Made by a program: the position numbers and the translations under genes. Positions 37,758 through 49,927 of a stretch of DNA of 64,000 nucleotides are shown here, in pieces (positions within the stretch are counted from its first letter, which is position 1; the number at the start of each line of letters is the position of its first letter). The notes under the pieces were generated by a model, which worked only from the letters and a program-made list of their open reading frames with translations, was not told where the DNA came from and made no database searches. The DNA comes from Synaphobranchus kaupii (taxonomy: Eukaryota; Chordata; Actinopteri; Anguilliformes; Synaphobranchidae), in assembly GCA_029718625.1 (NCBI GenBank), contig CM056376.1, positions 92,102,899-92,166,898 on the forward strand, written 5' to 3'.

Positions 37758-39270
37758 AGTTACAATCCAATTGAAGTGCCCCTAAGGACATAAAATTATT
37801 TCACAGTGCACTGCTCAGACTTCACAGATAGGAGTGATAGTGATAATCAAGAATGCATGTGCAGTTTAAATACAGGATCACATACTGTACAGTGACTGCA
37901 TCTGCTGAAAAGTGAAAATTAAGCTGTTTCTAAAACAGACTTCAAGAGTTCTGTAAGAATTACTACTTGTGAGAAATTACCTTTTTCAGAGTTTCCAATT
38001 AAATGTAAATGTATATACGTATATTATAGGGGCCAAACAGGAAATATATAATGAAATCTGATATATCACCCATTCTTGAGAATTGGAACAATGAAAATGA
38101 AATAATTTTTTTTCTGGTGAAATTTACATTTAAGTGTTTATGTATGAAATAAACATAATTTTTACCAATTCATTTTTTTATTCTATACCTGCCGAGTACC
38201 AGGAAACACCCTTTTCCCAGACAAATATTCACAATTTCAAACAATTTTACAATGCAACACAACATGGTTGGTTTCCAGGGCCACAGTGGCTGCTAGAGTA
38301 AAAATCTTACCAGCTATAATCAAAATGTTACCAGCATTTGGCTGGTGACTGGTGTTAATTTCACACCCTGGGCTCAGTGGTTTTCTCCAATGCACCAGGC
38401 CACACCAGTAACTGGTTTTTGCTTGTAACAAAAAAAAGACAGTGTTTTTGCACACCATTTCAACCAATCACAATCTGAATAAGCCCCTCATCATCCTGAT
38501 CACATGACCTCGACATCCAGTGAATCCGCAGAATGGATCCTGGGTAAGGTTGCCTCATTTAATCAAAAAAATCTAATCAGCAGTGTTAGAGAGTGACTCA
38601 GTAGTGCTCCTGCATGTCAAGGCTGGCCTAATCAGAGTCCTCGTCTTTTGGTTCAGTAGGTGCCTATTGTTTGAAATGGCTCCCTTACAGTTTACTTCCA
38701 GGACAATCTGTTTGAAGCAGCCAGTGCAGGTTTCCAATAGCATGCATATAATTACTTAGATTTTTTGTTATTGTTGGGGAATTAAGTGTGTTTATATGTA
38801 CTATTGTCAACTCCATCAGTTGTCTGTCACATCAGTGAAAAGTCACCTCCGTCAGATGGACATTTTCTATTATTATCATGAAGAATATGTTCATAATTAT
38901 TTAAAAACTATGTTTATATCAATAATAAAGCTGCAATACACCTAATGTGTGTTAATTGTGTTATAAATGATGTATTACAAAGAGAAAGTGCATTATCAAC
39001 AGACATTGTAAGTGGGAAACACTATAATTGTAGTTCTTTCTTGAGTAAAAATATATAACACTTTTTGATTATACAGCTAATAACATTATCTAGTATTTAA
39101 TGTTCCAAAAATCATTAAACATTTCCTTCATATTTTATATTATAATACTATGATAAGTCCTCAGCAGCAAACTACTAAAGAAAATATTAAATCAATGCAC
39201 GGTGGCTCCTTGTAAAGGTTTCATAGCCAAGACATTGAACTATCAAAATATAGGCTATTTTCCCAAATAT
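37758..39270. other. grm8 intron: no genes seen
   Basis: AT-rich intron. Nothing recognisable. Confidence 0.3.
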
Positions 39271-39279
39271 ATACAATGA

Positions 39280-39730
39280 GCACCATAATTCATTGGCCAG
39301 GGACACATTTTTTGTTATTTTGGTTCTGTACTCTAGCACTTTGAGTTTGAAAGGATACAATGACAATGATGTTGCAGTGCAGACTGTCAGCTTTAATCGG
39401 ATGAACCGTTATAGAGGTTATAGAACCTTTTGTACATAGTCCCCCCCCATATTCGGGCATCAAAAAATATTGGACAGTTTAACATAATGTAGGATAAAGT
39501 AATCATTTTTAAAACTTGCTTGTGTATCCTTTACACGCCATGACTTCCTGATCTGTCTGTGACCCAACAATATCAAATGATTCTTGATATCTTATTTTCT
39601 GGTACTCTTACAAGCGATACTATAACTGTAAGTCATCAAGGGTCTGAGGTATCAAACAAGCCTCAAACCATCACTCTGCTGCCAGATATGCAGTAGATAT
39701 GGATGGATCACTTTAAGGACGAGTGTGTGC
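39280..39730 (+). repeat. teleost DNA-transposon repeat fragment
   Basis: The first part (CATTGGCCAGGGACACATTT, GCAGTGCAGACTGTCAGCTT) matches a very common fish DNA-transposon repeat as I remember it. The second part (39590-39720, CTGTAAGTCATCAAGGGTCT onward) is shared with 7210-7310 in this window. No transposase is retained. Confidence 0.5.
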
Positions 39731-40970
39731 GTGTGTGTGTGCAAATATGAAGTTTCATAAACCATTAAAAAACATACAGAGAAAAAAAATAAAAATAAGA
39801 ATTCAGTCACTTTCCACAGCAACTTCAAAAGTGGCTATGCAAAAAAACAAGTGCGAATAACAAATAACGACAATGCCTACATTACTTCAATTACTGCTGC
39901 TTGTGCCACAACAATATTTTACACAAACACAGTGCACAAAACTTGTCAGATTCAACATGATAGTGTTGCCTGTAGCCACTCGGGTATTTCTGACGTGTGC
40001 CTTTAAAGATTTCAGGATAGTGTCTCCACTTTATCTTAGGAAAGGATTTGAATTGTGGGTGTTCTCTCACAAATTCAAGACAGCAAGGTGGTTTTCTGGA
40101 GCAAGTGTCCCATGCCAGCAGTTTACCCAGATAAAAAGCAGAAGCTCATGTAATTCTGTGTAAAGACCCCAATCGTTTTCTGCACAGGCAGAATCATTAG
40201 CTGTCTAAGAAGAGAGAATACTAACAGCACTTTCAGTATCATGTTTCCATTAGCATGAGTCTATGTGATTTCAGAAGGCCTATTTAAAATAGTGTGTGAT
40301 GTGCCAAATGGACATTATGTATATTAGAAAAGTCTTTAGTTGGATCTTTGTGCTTTAACCAAGTCGACAGATCAAGAAAATTCTAAAATAACTTGCAAAT
40401 GGAAATGGCTGAAATTCACAGAAAACTTGCCTAGCCCCTTGACTGCATTAGAAATACACCATTCCCTTGGACGAATGATTAATTCAGGGTATTATTAAGT
40501 GCCAGATGTGGGGCTCACGAGGATCACTCAGTTACACTTTTTTTTTTCCCCCTGACAAAGAAATTTCAACAGAAATACCTGACCTACCTTTGTGAGCATT
40601 GAATATGTCTATGGAGAACTGTTTTTACTGCTCTCCCATAAATCTGTTAACATATTCTAGGAGGAACTTTGTTGTTGGCAATGGGGGTTTCAAAACACTC
40701 AGTCGAGAATGGAAGGAGAGTTAAAAGTGATTTTCCATGACGGGGATGGATGAAAGATGAGTAAGTGCGGAATCCGGTACAGTCTGTAATTGATGTTGAT
40801 GATAGTTTGGCATAGATAGCTAACAAGACCATAGGCTGCGTGAAACTACTCACGCTGTTTATTCAGTTCACTGTTCATAGATTCCGTGCCTTCACAACTG
40901 CCACAATCTGAAAACTTGCAAGCCAGGTTTCTTGTTCAGGAGTACTGCTGGAGAACTTATAGGGTGGGGA
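39731..40970. other. grm8 intron: no genes seen
   Basis: Intronic sequence without supported features apart from short A/T runs. Confidence 0.3.
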
Positions 40971-40975
40971 ATACT

Positions 40976-41103
<128 letters not shown>

Positions 41104-41985
41104 TGTTTTATGCACATATTGTGATATGTTCCTGTCAGCCAGTTAATGCTATTAGCACCAGCACTCAGCACATACATCTGATTGCGCTTGATTTTTATTC
41201 ATCCCGGACTAAATTGATCTATTTACCATCGTCGTTAAGTTTTCTTTAGTTCTTTGTTTGCTCTTCATTAGCCAATATCTGAATCAATCCCCACTCTGAT
41301 GTATGGCACATACGTAAAATGTAAAGAAAGTAATCAAAAACATATAGTGATATTATCTTCAGTTCATGGGCCCACTGCAAAGCAGAGTTCTATCCAGGAT
41401 TAGAAACGATGACCTTCATGTCTCTCGCAGCATAGCGAACTCAATAATCTGCAGGCTCTGTGAATCTCAGTCAAGTCTGAGGATACGGTAGTATTGTATC
41501 TCCAAGTCAACGGTGGTTCTCTTTATTTTAGTAATAAAGTCTGGAGTCACCCAGTATCCAGTGTTTCAGTGACTAATGAGCAGCTGAACAAACTAAGACA
41601 AACTCAATATAGATCTTATCGAACATAACTAGATAATATGTTTATAATATGTTGCAGTACATCCCATTTCCGTACAGGTTGGCATATAAAGGACTAATCC
41701 CGTATCCTAAGAAGATACGTATATCTGCATCAGGCCCTTCCCACCATGCAGCCACCTATAACAGGAAAAACTCACTGAAACCTGAGAAAAGTGTAAACTG
41801 TGCACACAACCTTGTGTAGTTACTTCTGCCACCAGCAGGTGGGGCAAAGGTCATTTGATTGCTGTTTTGTGTCCACCTGTGTGTCTGTCTATACTGAACA
41901 GGTAATGGCTAAATGTGGTTACACTCCGCAGGACTGTCTGCGGACTTTTGCCTTTCATAGTCAAGCGTACTACCGACCCCCTTTG
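41104..41985. other. grm8 intron: no genes seen
   Basis: No coding or repeat feature supported. Confidence 0.3.
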
Positions 41986-41988
41986 TAG

Positions 41989-42080
41989 ACTACATTTCCC
42001 ATCACTTTTGCATTCAAATTCAAAGAACAATGGCGTCATTCATGGAAGAAGATTACGGTATGCAGAAGGTACATTTGTAG
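41989..42080 (+). other. first-exon-like segment with a ZNF143-type motif
   Basis: ACTACATTTCCCATCA at 41989 resembles the ZNF143/THAP11 promoter element (ACTACAATTCCCA). An ATG in good context (AACAATGG) at 42030 starts MASFMEEDYGMQK, then a possible GT donor at 42069. Without splicing the frame stops at 42078-42080. The layout resembles a small 5' exon of a gene on the strand opposite to grm8, but no second exon or cDNA is known to me. It may be repeat-derived. Confidence 0.25.
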
Positions 42081-43539
42081 GTGAAATGACAGGTCCGTGC
42101 GGACCTGTACAGAAAACAACTGCTGCGCGGACTGCTTTAGCGGACGTCTGCTCAGGGTCCATTTTGGGTCCGCTATAGTGTCGTTTAGGTCCACACAGAC
42201 CCTGCGGACATCCGTACGCATACTTTTTTTTCTGCTTATGAATTGGCCTTTAGGATTTTAATGAAACTAGGTGAAATGGTGGTTTATTAAAGGAGAAACT
42301 ATCAGGTATAAGGATAAAGAACCATTCTTGATCTATTTGTAGTTGCCTGGGTTCTACCCACAAGATATCTCATGTAATTGCCATCTGGCATTTCCTCATG
42401 AGGCTATGCCAGTAACACTCTACAAGTAAAAAATAGTGCTAAGACTGTGAAGTGGCACTCACACCCCATGATGGAAACGCAGATGTCCAGCATATAAAAC
42501 TAATATATGTGCAGTTGACAATGGTTTCTATAAAGTGTGTGCACATGCAATACCCCAGCCGAACAGCATAGTCAAGACAGTGCCGTGCAAAAGATTCATT
42601 ATTACAGGAGATGAAAGGTGCGAGGAAGTGGGTTTGGTGGAGGATAGGGGGGATGCAGAGTGTCAACTCTGCCAGGATTAAGGCCCTGTCACACTGGAAC
42701 CATATCTACAAATCATAAAAAAATTGTCATCTACCACGTTTTTAGTAGTCACGCCAGAAAAAAAGATCAAAGGATATCAACGATTGCTTAGATGTATTTT
42801 CTCATTGCACAAATAACATTACAACCCATTCAGACTGCTGTAATGATGGTATTTGCTTTTCTTTAATGCAAAATGGACATTTTTTTAGACAACTGGCAGC
42901 CTTTGGGCACCTGGAATGTCATTGGGAGGAGCCAATACAGCGGGTAACCCAATGTGGCCAGGCCCACGTAAACGCCTGCCTTTGCAGCAAGCACCTTTAC
43001 AGAATGAGCCACACAAGGGCCTATGTGCAAGCTGTCTGGACCAGAACTCAGTGACTGAGGACACTGAGTGAATTGATCATATCAGACATGCTGTCTTGGT
43101 TTAAGGAAGGTGCAAGACAGTGGTGAGTCGGAGGCAGTATGCGTGCCAGCCCTTGCCAGGATAAGAACACAAATCGAACAAAGGAGGATAACTACAACCT
43201 TAGGAGATAACAATCTATTACATACCAGCTGTCACGCTGGACAAAACATATCCATTTTCTTTCAACGAACTTGTCAATCAGTCCCTTTCATTTATCCACC
43301 CTCTGTCATCATTAAAGTAGTTATGTATGTGTAGGTTGAATGTGTTTTATCAGTGAAACATGAAACTAAGAAAATGTTCACAAAGTGTCGCCTGTGATAT
43401 CTATAGTAAAAAAAAAAAAAAATTTTTTAAATATTTTCAATCTGCAGTGTCATGATGACCCGAAAATTGAGAAATTTACACGTCATATTTTTAAACCTAT
43501 AGTTACCAGGGTTTGTCAACCAGTCAGACATAATGATAA
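42081..43539. other. grm8 intron: no genes seen
   Basis: It contains a short palindrome (AGGTCCG-TG-CGGACCT near 42090) repeated loosely as GGTCCGC/GGTCCAC over about 130 bases, perhaps a MITE end. No gene. Confidence 0.3.
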
Positions 43540-43678
43540 CATAGCTGCTACATTATGGGAAGGATGTGCTTTGTCTTGTCTGTTCTGTAGTGATCTTGAT
43601 GATGTCTCCGTATGCACTTATTGTATGTCGCTTTGGATAAAAGCGTCTGCTAAATGAATGTAATGTAATGTAATAACA
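43540..43678 (+). repeat. retroposon tail (same family as 1856-2171)
   Basis: It shares GGATGTGCTTTGTCTT, ATGCACTTATTGTATGTCGC and the TTTGGATAAAAGCGTCTGCT tail followed by AATGTAATGTAATG repeats. This is a 5'-truncated copy. Confidence 0.75.
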
Positions 43679-46600
43679 TCACAACAAACTCTCCTTCATG
43701 CCTTCCTTTTAGAATATTTTTGTCCTAATAAATTCACTCTCTCATTCACCTTTGCCTACAGTCAGGAGTCTGTCCTTTCAAGTGACATTTACCAGTCATG
43801 TAAAGGGGGAACATGTATGTGTCAAGATGCTCATTAACATTTCTTTACATTTTCTGAATTATACTGCATTTTAAATAGATAGCCTATTTCATTCCATAAT
43901 GCAGAAAGAGTACATGACACCAAAGAACATACGTACCATAAACTATATCCCCTGCAGATTCTAACCATGCCTTTGTTCTACATGTGAAAAGAATTGTGAG
44001 GGACTATATTTCATGAGAAAAATATAGGTTATGACATAATCTCTGATATTGTACATTATGATAATCAATGAGCAGTAACTTTTCTTAACCAGCGTGGAAT
44101 TCATATAAGCCTAAATTCACAAAGTTATATGAAATGAATACTACATTTTTAACAGGTTTTAAGCGTTAAACAAAACTTAAAGGAGCAGTAAGTCTGTTAA
44201 ATTAGGAGGTGAGTCAGAAGAAATCACAGTATTTCAAAGTTTTGTCACAGGTTAAGAAAAAAAAAAAGTTTTGAAGAAGCAGTCCAGCAAACTGGTTGAA
44301 TATACACGTTTAATTTCAGCCTGTCAACGGCCTCAACGTGAGCATCCCACAACTGAGAGAGAAAACTGTAACTGCTTTCCAGAGCTACTGCTCCGTAAAT
44401 GCTTACACTTAAAGCTTACCCCATTTGACATTGTGCTGTGCCACTACACAAATAAAGGCTCAGCCCAGAGCCTGAGTAATTTGGGGTGGGGCAGGGGGGT
44501 AAAAGGGTGGTAAACACCTGTGCTTTGGAGTGCTCCGTTACCAGTAAATAGCAGTACCACTGTTTTCGTGGCATAAGATTCTTGGAAATTTGTGATTTTA
44601 GGACTGGCTGCCAAATATAGGCATATATGAATTCTCAGAAATGTATTGTACCAATTCACATTGAAATTATTACTAGTATACATGAATGTCAACAATTCAA
44701 TAAGCTTTCATTAAAGCTAGCCAGTTGGGAGTGCAATTGTTTTGTCAGTAATTATTATCACTACCACTCTTCATCAGTACTAAATTCAACAACACTGAAT
44801 TGAAAAAAACAAACTAAAAGCAATTGATTATTTCTTGCTAGCTTGCTTTTTATTTGGATTAAGTACATTTCATATATGTATTGCTTTGCTTCCCTAACCC
44901 TGTGGGGACAGCGGGGCACTGTTGCAATGCTGTGTGTCACTTTGCTTTTTTCCTCTGTGGCTTTAGATGGCAGACCAGCACTGCTTATACGGACAATACT
45001 GCAGCCACCTGTTTGAGGCTGGTCTCAATGACTGGGCACCACATCAGTGTATTACACTGTGCATTACACAGAGTATTCTCCACATGTAACTCTTCTAACC
45101 CCATGTGGGATGGCTAAAGTAATATGTGTGAGTGGCTAGTTTCTGGGCTCTATCCTGTACAGGTATGAGAAAATGCACGGCTCTCTCGAGACACCCAGCA
45201 GAGGCTGGACCTACCGGAAACTGCTTTCGAGCAAGACTGATGCTCTCTTCCTGGTGGCTTTGTTTCAGCTGTCCTTGGCTGTCAGCCACTGAACATCTGT
45301 GTGTACACAACTACGTATGTCTGATTGAAAGACCATTTCCTGTCATTTGAGTGTGTTAGATCGAGAGGCAACTGCTCTTAACATTCCCATCTAGTGATGG
45401 TAGTATATGAAACGAGAGGAGCTAAAATTAGCTGTCAATCATATTAACTGACTTGTTTGAACAAATGTAAATGTGTGACTGACCACAGAAAAATTTAAAA
45501 AACAGTGATTCACAGTGGTTCATATTACGTGAGTCATTGACAGTATATGTACAGTACATCGACCCATTTAAGTTATTGGGCCTTAACTCTCCATCACCAA
45601 CCCCATCTACTGTACCTTTAAAAGTAATTTAGCTACAAGGCAACAAAACAAATAGAAACTAGAAACAATCACCATTATTCCACTAAAACTTCTGCATAAT
45701 ATTGAACTGGAGTTAATGGTTTCGCAATGAACTTGAGAATCTTCTTTCAGGGAGCCTATATCATCCAATCGGAATATAATATCATGGCATTTTGCATGTA
45801 CATTTCCACAAATCAACAGTGTGATCCATTGCCAATGAGCACAGAGGAGAGGCAACATGCCACCAAGCACAGTCTGCACAGGACATGGCAATTACTCAAT
45901 TAATAGGATATTAATTATCATGTCATTCTGTTAGTACTAATTAATTGAATTAGTTATTACTACGTGTGTGTCTGTGTGTGTGTGCATGTGTCTCATTCAA
46001 TATTAAGGTTTCATACTTTCCCCCCTCATTATAATGTAAACAATTTGGGAATTGAAGGGACAATATATGCAATGATATTTTACTGTTACATAATGTGACT
46101 ACAAATCAGTACTCTGTAATGGGATAGCTAAAGAAACAATGTTTTTAAAAGGATTTTTGAGATGACAAGCAAAATAAAATATATAATAATAATAATAACA
46201 AATTGACATTCATCACTGTTTTTCAATATGATCTGCATGCAGCTGGTTTTTGAATAAAAAATAAACACCTGCCACAATGACAGGGCACAGAATTGTGGGG
46301 AGCGGTAAATGATGTGACTGAAGCCACAGGAAGACTGCGCTAATGAGGTGTGGTCAGAAATAAAGTGGCTGTTCAAAGAGGCTCTCTTCTCTCCTCATCT
46401 GCACTACAGACCCAGCTGAAGGCATTCTGCTGTTTTACTTGTGTATGCAGTCTCTCCTCCTTCAGGGGCTCTGCCTAAAACTTTGAGCAGCATAAGCTAA
46501 TCGAATACAGAATACAGAGTAATGCACTCTTTCCAGTGGTCTGATGGGATTGTTTTTTGAAGTTGACTGGCTCTCATTGTTTCTCATTGGCAAGATGGCT

Positions 46601-46850
46601 CCAAGTAACAACTAAATCACTCACCATGCAGATACCCCATCCAAGCCATAGGAAATAGAGCAACTCAGTCAACGCAACATCTGTTTCCAGGCCATTTTAT
46701 ATGACCTAAACTGAGCATTTGGACCATACATTTTTCATTTTTCTATCTATCCAAGGACACAAAAGCAGCATGCCACAGAAGATTTTAACCTACAACCCCA
46801 GCCACCTGATAAGTACCTGAGCCACAATTGTTTGCCTGTCGTCATATAGT
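43679..46850. other. grm8 intron: no genes seen
   Basis: Intronic AT-rich sequence. Short TG run near 45964 and AAT run near 46184. Nothing else recognised. Confidence 0.3.
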
Positions 46851-46852
46851 AG

Positions 46853-47056
46853 GTACACTCACAGAAGAAAGGGTTCCAAAAGGCCCCCCTGTGTCTCCAT
46901 AGAGGAACCCTATCTAGTTCAATAGTTCTTTGTCAGGCAAAATGGTTCAATCTGGGAGCTTTCACAAATTCACACCTACCATACAGGGTTCCATAAAGAA
47001 CTAAAAAGGGGTCCCCTATGGAGACAAGCCAAAGAACCACATTTTCTGAGGAGTAT
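46853..47056. mobile_element. palindromic MITE (~200 bp)
   Basis: The left end TACACTCACAGAAGAAAGGG and the reverse complement of the right end (TACTCCTCAGAAAATGTGG) are similar. The interior mirrors as well (GGGTTCC, CCCCTGTGTCTCCATAG against CTATGGAGACAAGCC). A TA at each edge suggests a Tc1/mariner-type MITE. Widespread in fish, to my memory. Confidence 0.6.
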
Positions 47057-47483
47057 CAACCTACAGAAGAATTGACCAAAGAGTTTTCATGCTCAGAAAC
47101 ATAAAGACGCTGAAGGATAAGGATCGCCCTCTAATTCTGTTATTCTTAAACAGACAAGACTTCAAACAGAATATTAATGCAGCTGTGCTGTCATATCTTT
47201 GTCCATGTCTCCCTAGTTTGGACGTAAGTGAGAGCCTTTCCAACTAACTTGAGCAGTCCTTGATTCAACCTGAGGGCCTTGGGGATATTTCCCACATTGC
47301 ACCTCGACATCACTAGATACCTGCCCATCGAAGTGTGAACAGAACGCATCCTTTGTTCAGAGTAATCTCACAGTGGGATGAAAAGTGAGATTGCTTTGCT
47401 AGGCCTGTCAGTATTATATGTGTCCCTTAGGCGAGAGCCAGCAGGTGAGATTACCTGGACGATAGTCTCAGGACGATGCTCAC

Positions 47484-47533
47484 CTCACGCATGAGTACCC
47501 TGATCTCCTGCTTCAGCTGAAACTCACCCGCTG
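47484..47533 (-). other. unassigned exon-like 50-nt segment in the grm8 intron
   Basis: The minus strand has an acceptor (CCTTTCTCTAG), 50 bases open in one frame (AGEFQLKQEIRVLMRE after two bases) and a good donor GTGAGC. Codon choice and the charged, helix-like peptide look coding. The flanking frame is also open for about 43 codons. I do not recognise the peptide and it is not in known mGluR8 forms I remember. It could be a cryptic exon or a chance match. Confidence 0.25.
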
Positions 47534-47764
47534 CTAGAGAAAGGAAATGCCGAAATGCCTTTCTCTGAAAGAACCCGCCATCCTATTTACACAACCAAAG
47601 CTAGAATTTACAATGCGCCCGTTCTGACATCTATGTTCTGCAAAGCAGCTGGCGTCTGGGGGTACAGTCTGGGGGTAATCCCATTTAATCTGCAAGTCCA
47701 AATATAAACACTGTACACTACATTATGCTTTAATGAGCTGAACATGATTTTAATAGACACTCAC

Positions 47765-48700
47765 CCTCTCTGCTGACTGTGCGGTCCCAAAGAAGATTGG
47801 TATAAAAGCTAACCAAATGATGCAGGTTGTGTACATAGTAAATCCAATGGGTTTGGCCTCGTTGAAGGTCTCGGGGACTCCCCGGGTCTTAATTGCGTAA
47901 ACAGTGCACGTAACCATCAGGAGAATACTGTATCCAAGGGAACAGATGAGGGACAGGTCAGAAATGTCACACTTGAGGACCCCTCGGGCATTCTCAGGGT
48001 CCTGCGTGCGCTGCTCGCCAAAGTCCACCAGAGTGTGGGGCGGGTCAACGGCAAACCAGACGAACACGCCCAGCAGCTGCACAGAGATCAGACTGAAGGT
48101 GATGGCCAGCTGGGAGGTGGGGCTAATAAAGCGGGGTGCGGTCACCGACTTCTTGCCCTGCTCGAAGATGCGGTGGATGCGATTGGTCTTGGTCAGCAGG
48201 GCGGCGTAGCTGAAGCACATCCCCAGTCCTAGGAAGATGCGGCGGAAGGAGCAGACGCCCACGTCGGGCGTGGCGATCATCAGGAAGGTGATGGCGTAGC
48301 ACAGGAAGATCCCCGTCAGCAGCACGTAGCTCATCTCCCGCCCGCAGGCCCGCACGATTGGCGTGTCGTTGTAGCGCACGAAGGTGACTATGACGAAGGT
48401 GGTGGCGATGATGCCCAACATGGAGATGAAGACGGGCACCACGGCCCAGGGCGAGTGCCACTCCAGCTTGATGATGGGGATGGGCTGGCAGCCTGTGCGG
48501 TTGTGGTCAGGCCGCTGCTCGTACGGGCACAGCTCGCAGATGAACTCGCTGGCTTGGTAGTGGTAGCCCTCACAGCGCTCACAGTGCCAGCAGCAGGGCA
48601 CGCCCTTCACCACCTTCTTGCGCTCACCCGTCTGGCAGGGCATGCTGCAGACAGAGGGGGGCACCATAGGGTCGCCGCTCGCCCAACGCATGGAGTCCAC
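47765..48700 (-). CDS. grm8: grm8 exon encoding cysteine-rich domain and TM1-TM6 (936 nt)
   Basis: Exactly 312 codons between acceptor AG (48701-48702, after CTCTGGACGGAC) and donor GTGAGT (from 47764). Residues 1-75 are the cysteine-rich domain with nine cysteines (C18, C22, C36, C37, C40, C43, C55, C58, C71), the number expected for class C receptors. An N-glycosylation sequon NRT sits at 67-69. Six membrane helices follow: [93 protein letters not shown] and [19 protein letters not shown]. Intracellular loop 2 carries [16 protein letters not shown], important for G-protein choice. GREMSYVLL has Met, and the residue before Gly-Arg is Cys (ACGRE), where most group III receptors have Ser and Leu. 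The initial GTG is an ordinary valine codon, not a start. Confidence 0.97.
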
Positions 48701-48748
48701 CTGTCCGTCCAGAGAAAGGAGAGAAACAGTCTGTTATTAACCCCCAGT

Positions 48749-49927
48749 ACCCCACCCTGTACCATCCTGCCACGCCCTTCTGCACCGTTTACTACCCTAC
48801 CACGCCCTTCTGCACCTTTTACCACCCTGCCCCACCCTTCTGCACCTTTTACCACCCTGCCCCACCCTTCTGCACCTTTTACCACCCTGTCACGCCCTTC
48901 TGCACCTGTTACCACCCTGTCACACCCTTCTGCACCTTTTACCACCCTGCCACGCCCTTCTGCACCTTTTACCACCCTGCCCCACCCTTCTGCACCTTTT
49001 ACCACCCTGCCCCACCCTTCTGCACCTTTTATCACCCTGCCACGCCCTTCTGCACCTTTTACCACCCGGCCCCACCCTTCTGCACCTTGTACCACCCTGC
49101 CACGCCCTTCTGCACCTTTTACCACCCTGTCACGCCCTTCTGCACCTTTTACCACCCTGCCATGCCCTTCTGCACCTTTTACCACCCTGCCCCACCCTTC
49201 TGCACCTTTTACCACCCTGCCCCACCCTTCTGCACCTTTTACCACCCTGCCCCACCCTTCTGCAGCTTTTACCACCCTGCCACGCCCTTCTGCACCTTTT
49301 ACCACCCTGCCACGCCCTTCTGCACCTTTTACCACCCTGCCACGCCCTTCTGCACCTTTTACCACCCTGCCCCTCCCTTCTGCACCTTTTACCACCCTGC
49401 CATGCCCTTCTGCACCTTTTACCACCCTGCCCCACCCTTCTGCACCTTTTACCACCCTGCCCCACCCTTCTGCACCTTTCACCACCCTGCCCCACCCTTC
49501 TGCACCTTTTACCACCCTGTCACGCCCTTCTGCACCTTTTACCACCCTGCCCCACCCTTCTGCACCTTTTACCACCCTGCCATGCCCTTCTGCACCTTTT
49601 ACCACCCGGCCACGCCCTTCTGCACCTTTTACCACCCTGCCCCGCCCTTCTGCACCTTTTACCACCCTGCCACGCCCTTCTGCACCTTTTACCACCCTGC
49701 CACACCCTTCTGCACCTTTTACCACCCTGCCCCACCCTTCTGCACCTTTTACCACCCTGCCCCACCCTTCTGCACCTTTTACCACCCTGCCACGCCCTTC
49801 TGCACCTTTTACCACCCTGCCCCACCCTTCTGCACCTTTTACCACCCTGCCACGCCCTTCTGCACCTTTTACCACCCTGCCCCACCCTTCTGCACCTTTT
49901 ACCACCCTGCCATGCCCTTCTGCACCT
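48749..49927 (-). repeat. 30-bp minisatellite (~39 copies) next to the grm8 transmembrane exon
   Basis: The unit on the plus strand is CTTCTGCACC-TTTTACCACC-CTGCCMCRCC, repeated with almost perfect 30-bp phase. Variation is concentrated in the last few bases (CACG, CCAC, CATG, TCACG, CACA). It starts only about 48 bases upstream of the exon's acceptor, with the polypyrimidine tract and a branch-point-like TTAATAAC between them. The sense (minus) strand is G-rich (GGGTGGGGCAGGGTGG). Because 30 is divisible by 3, long repeat-driven open frames occur in several frames on both strands. They are not genes. Confidence 0.97.
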
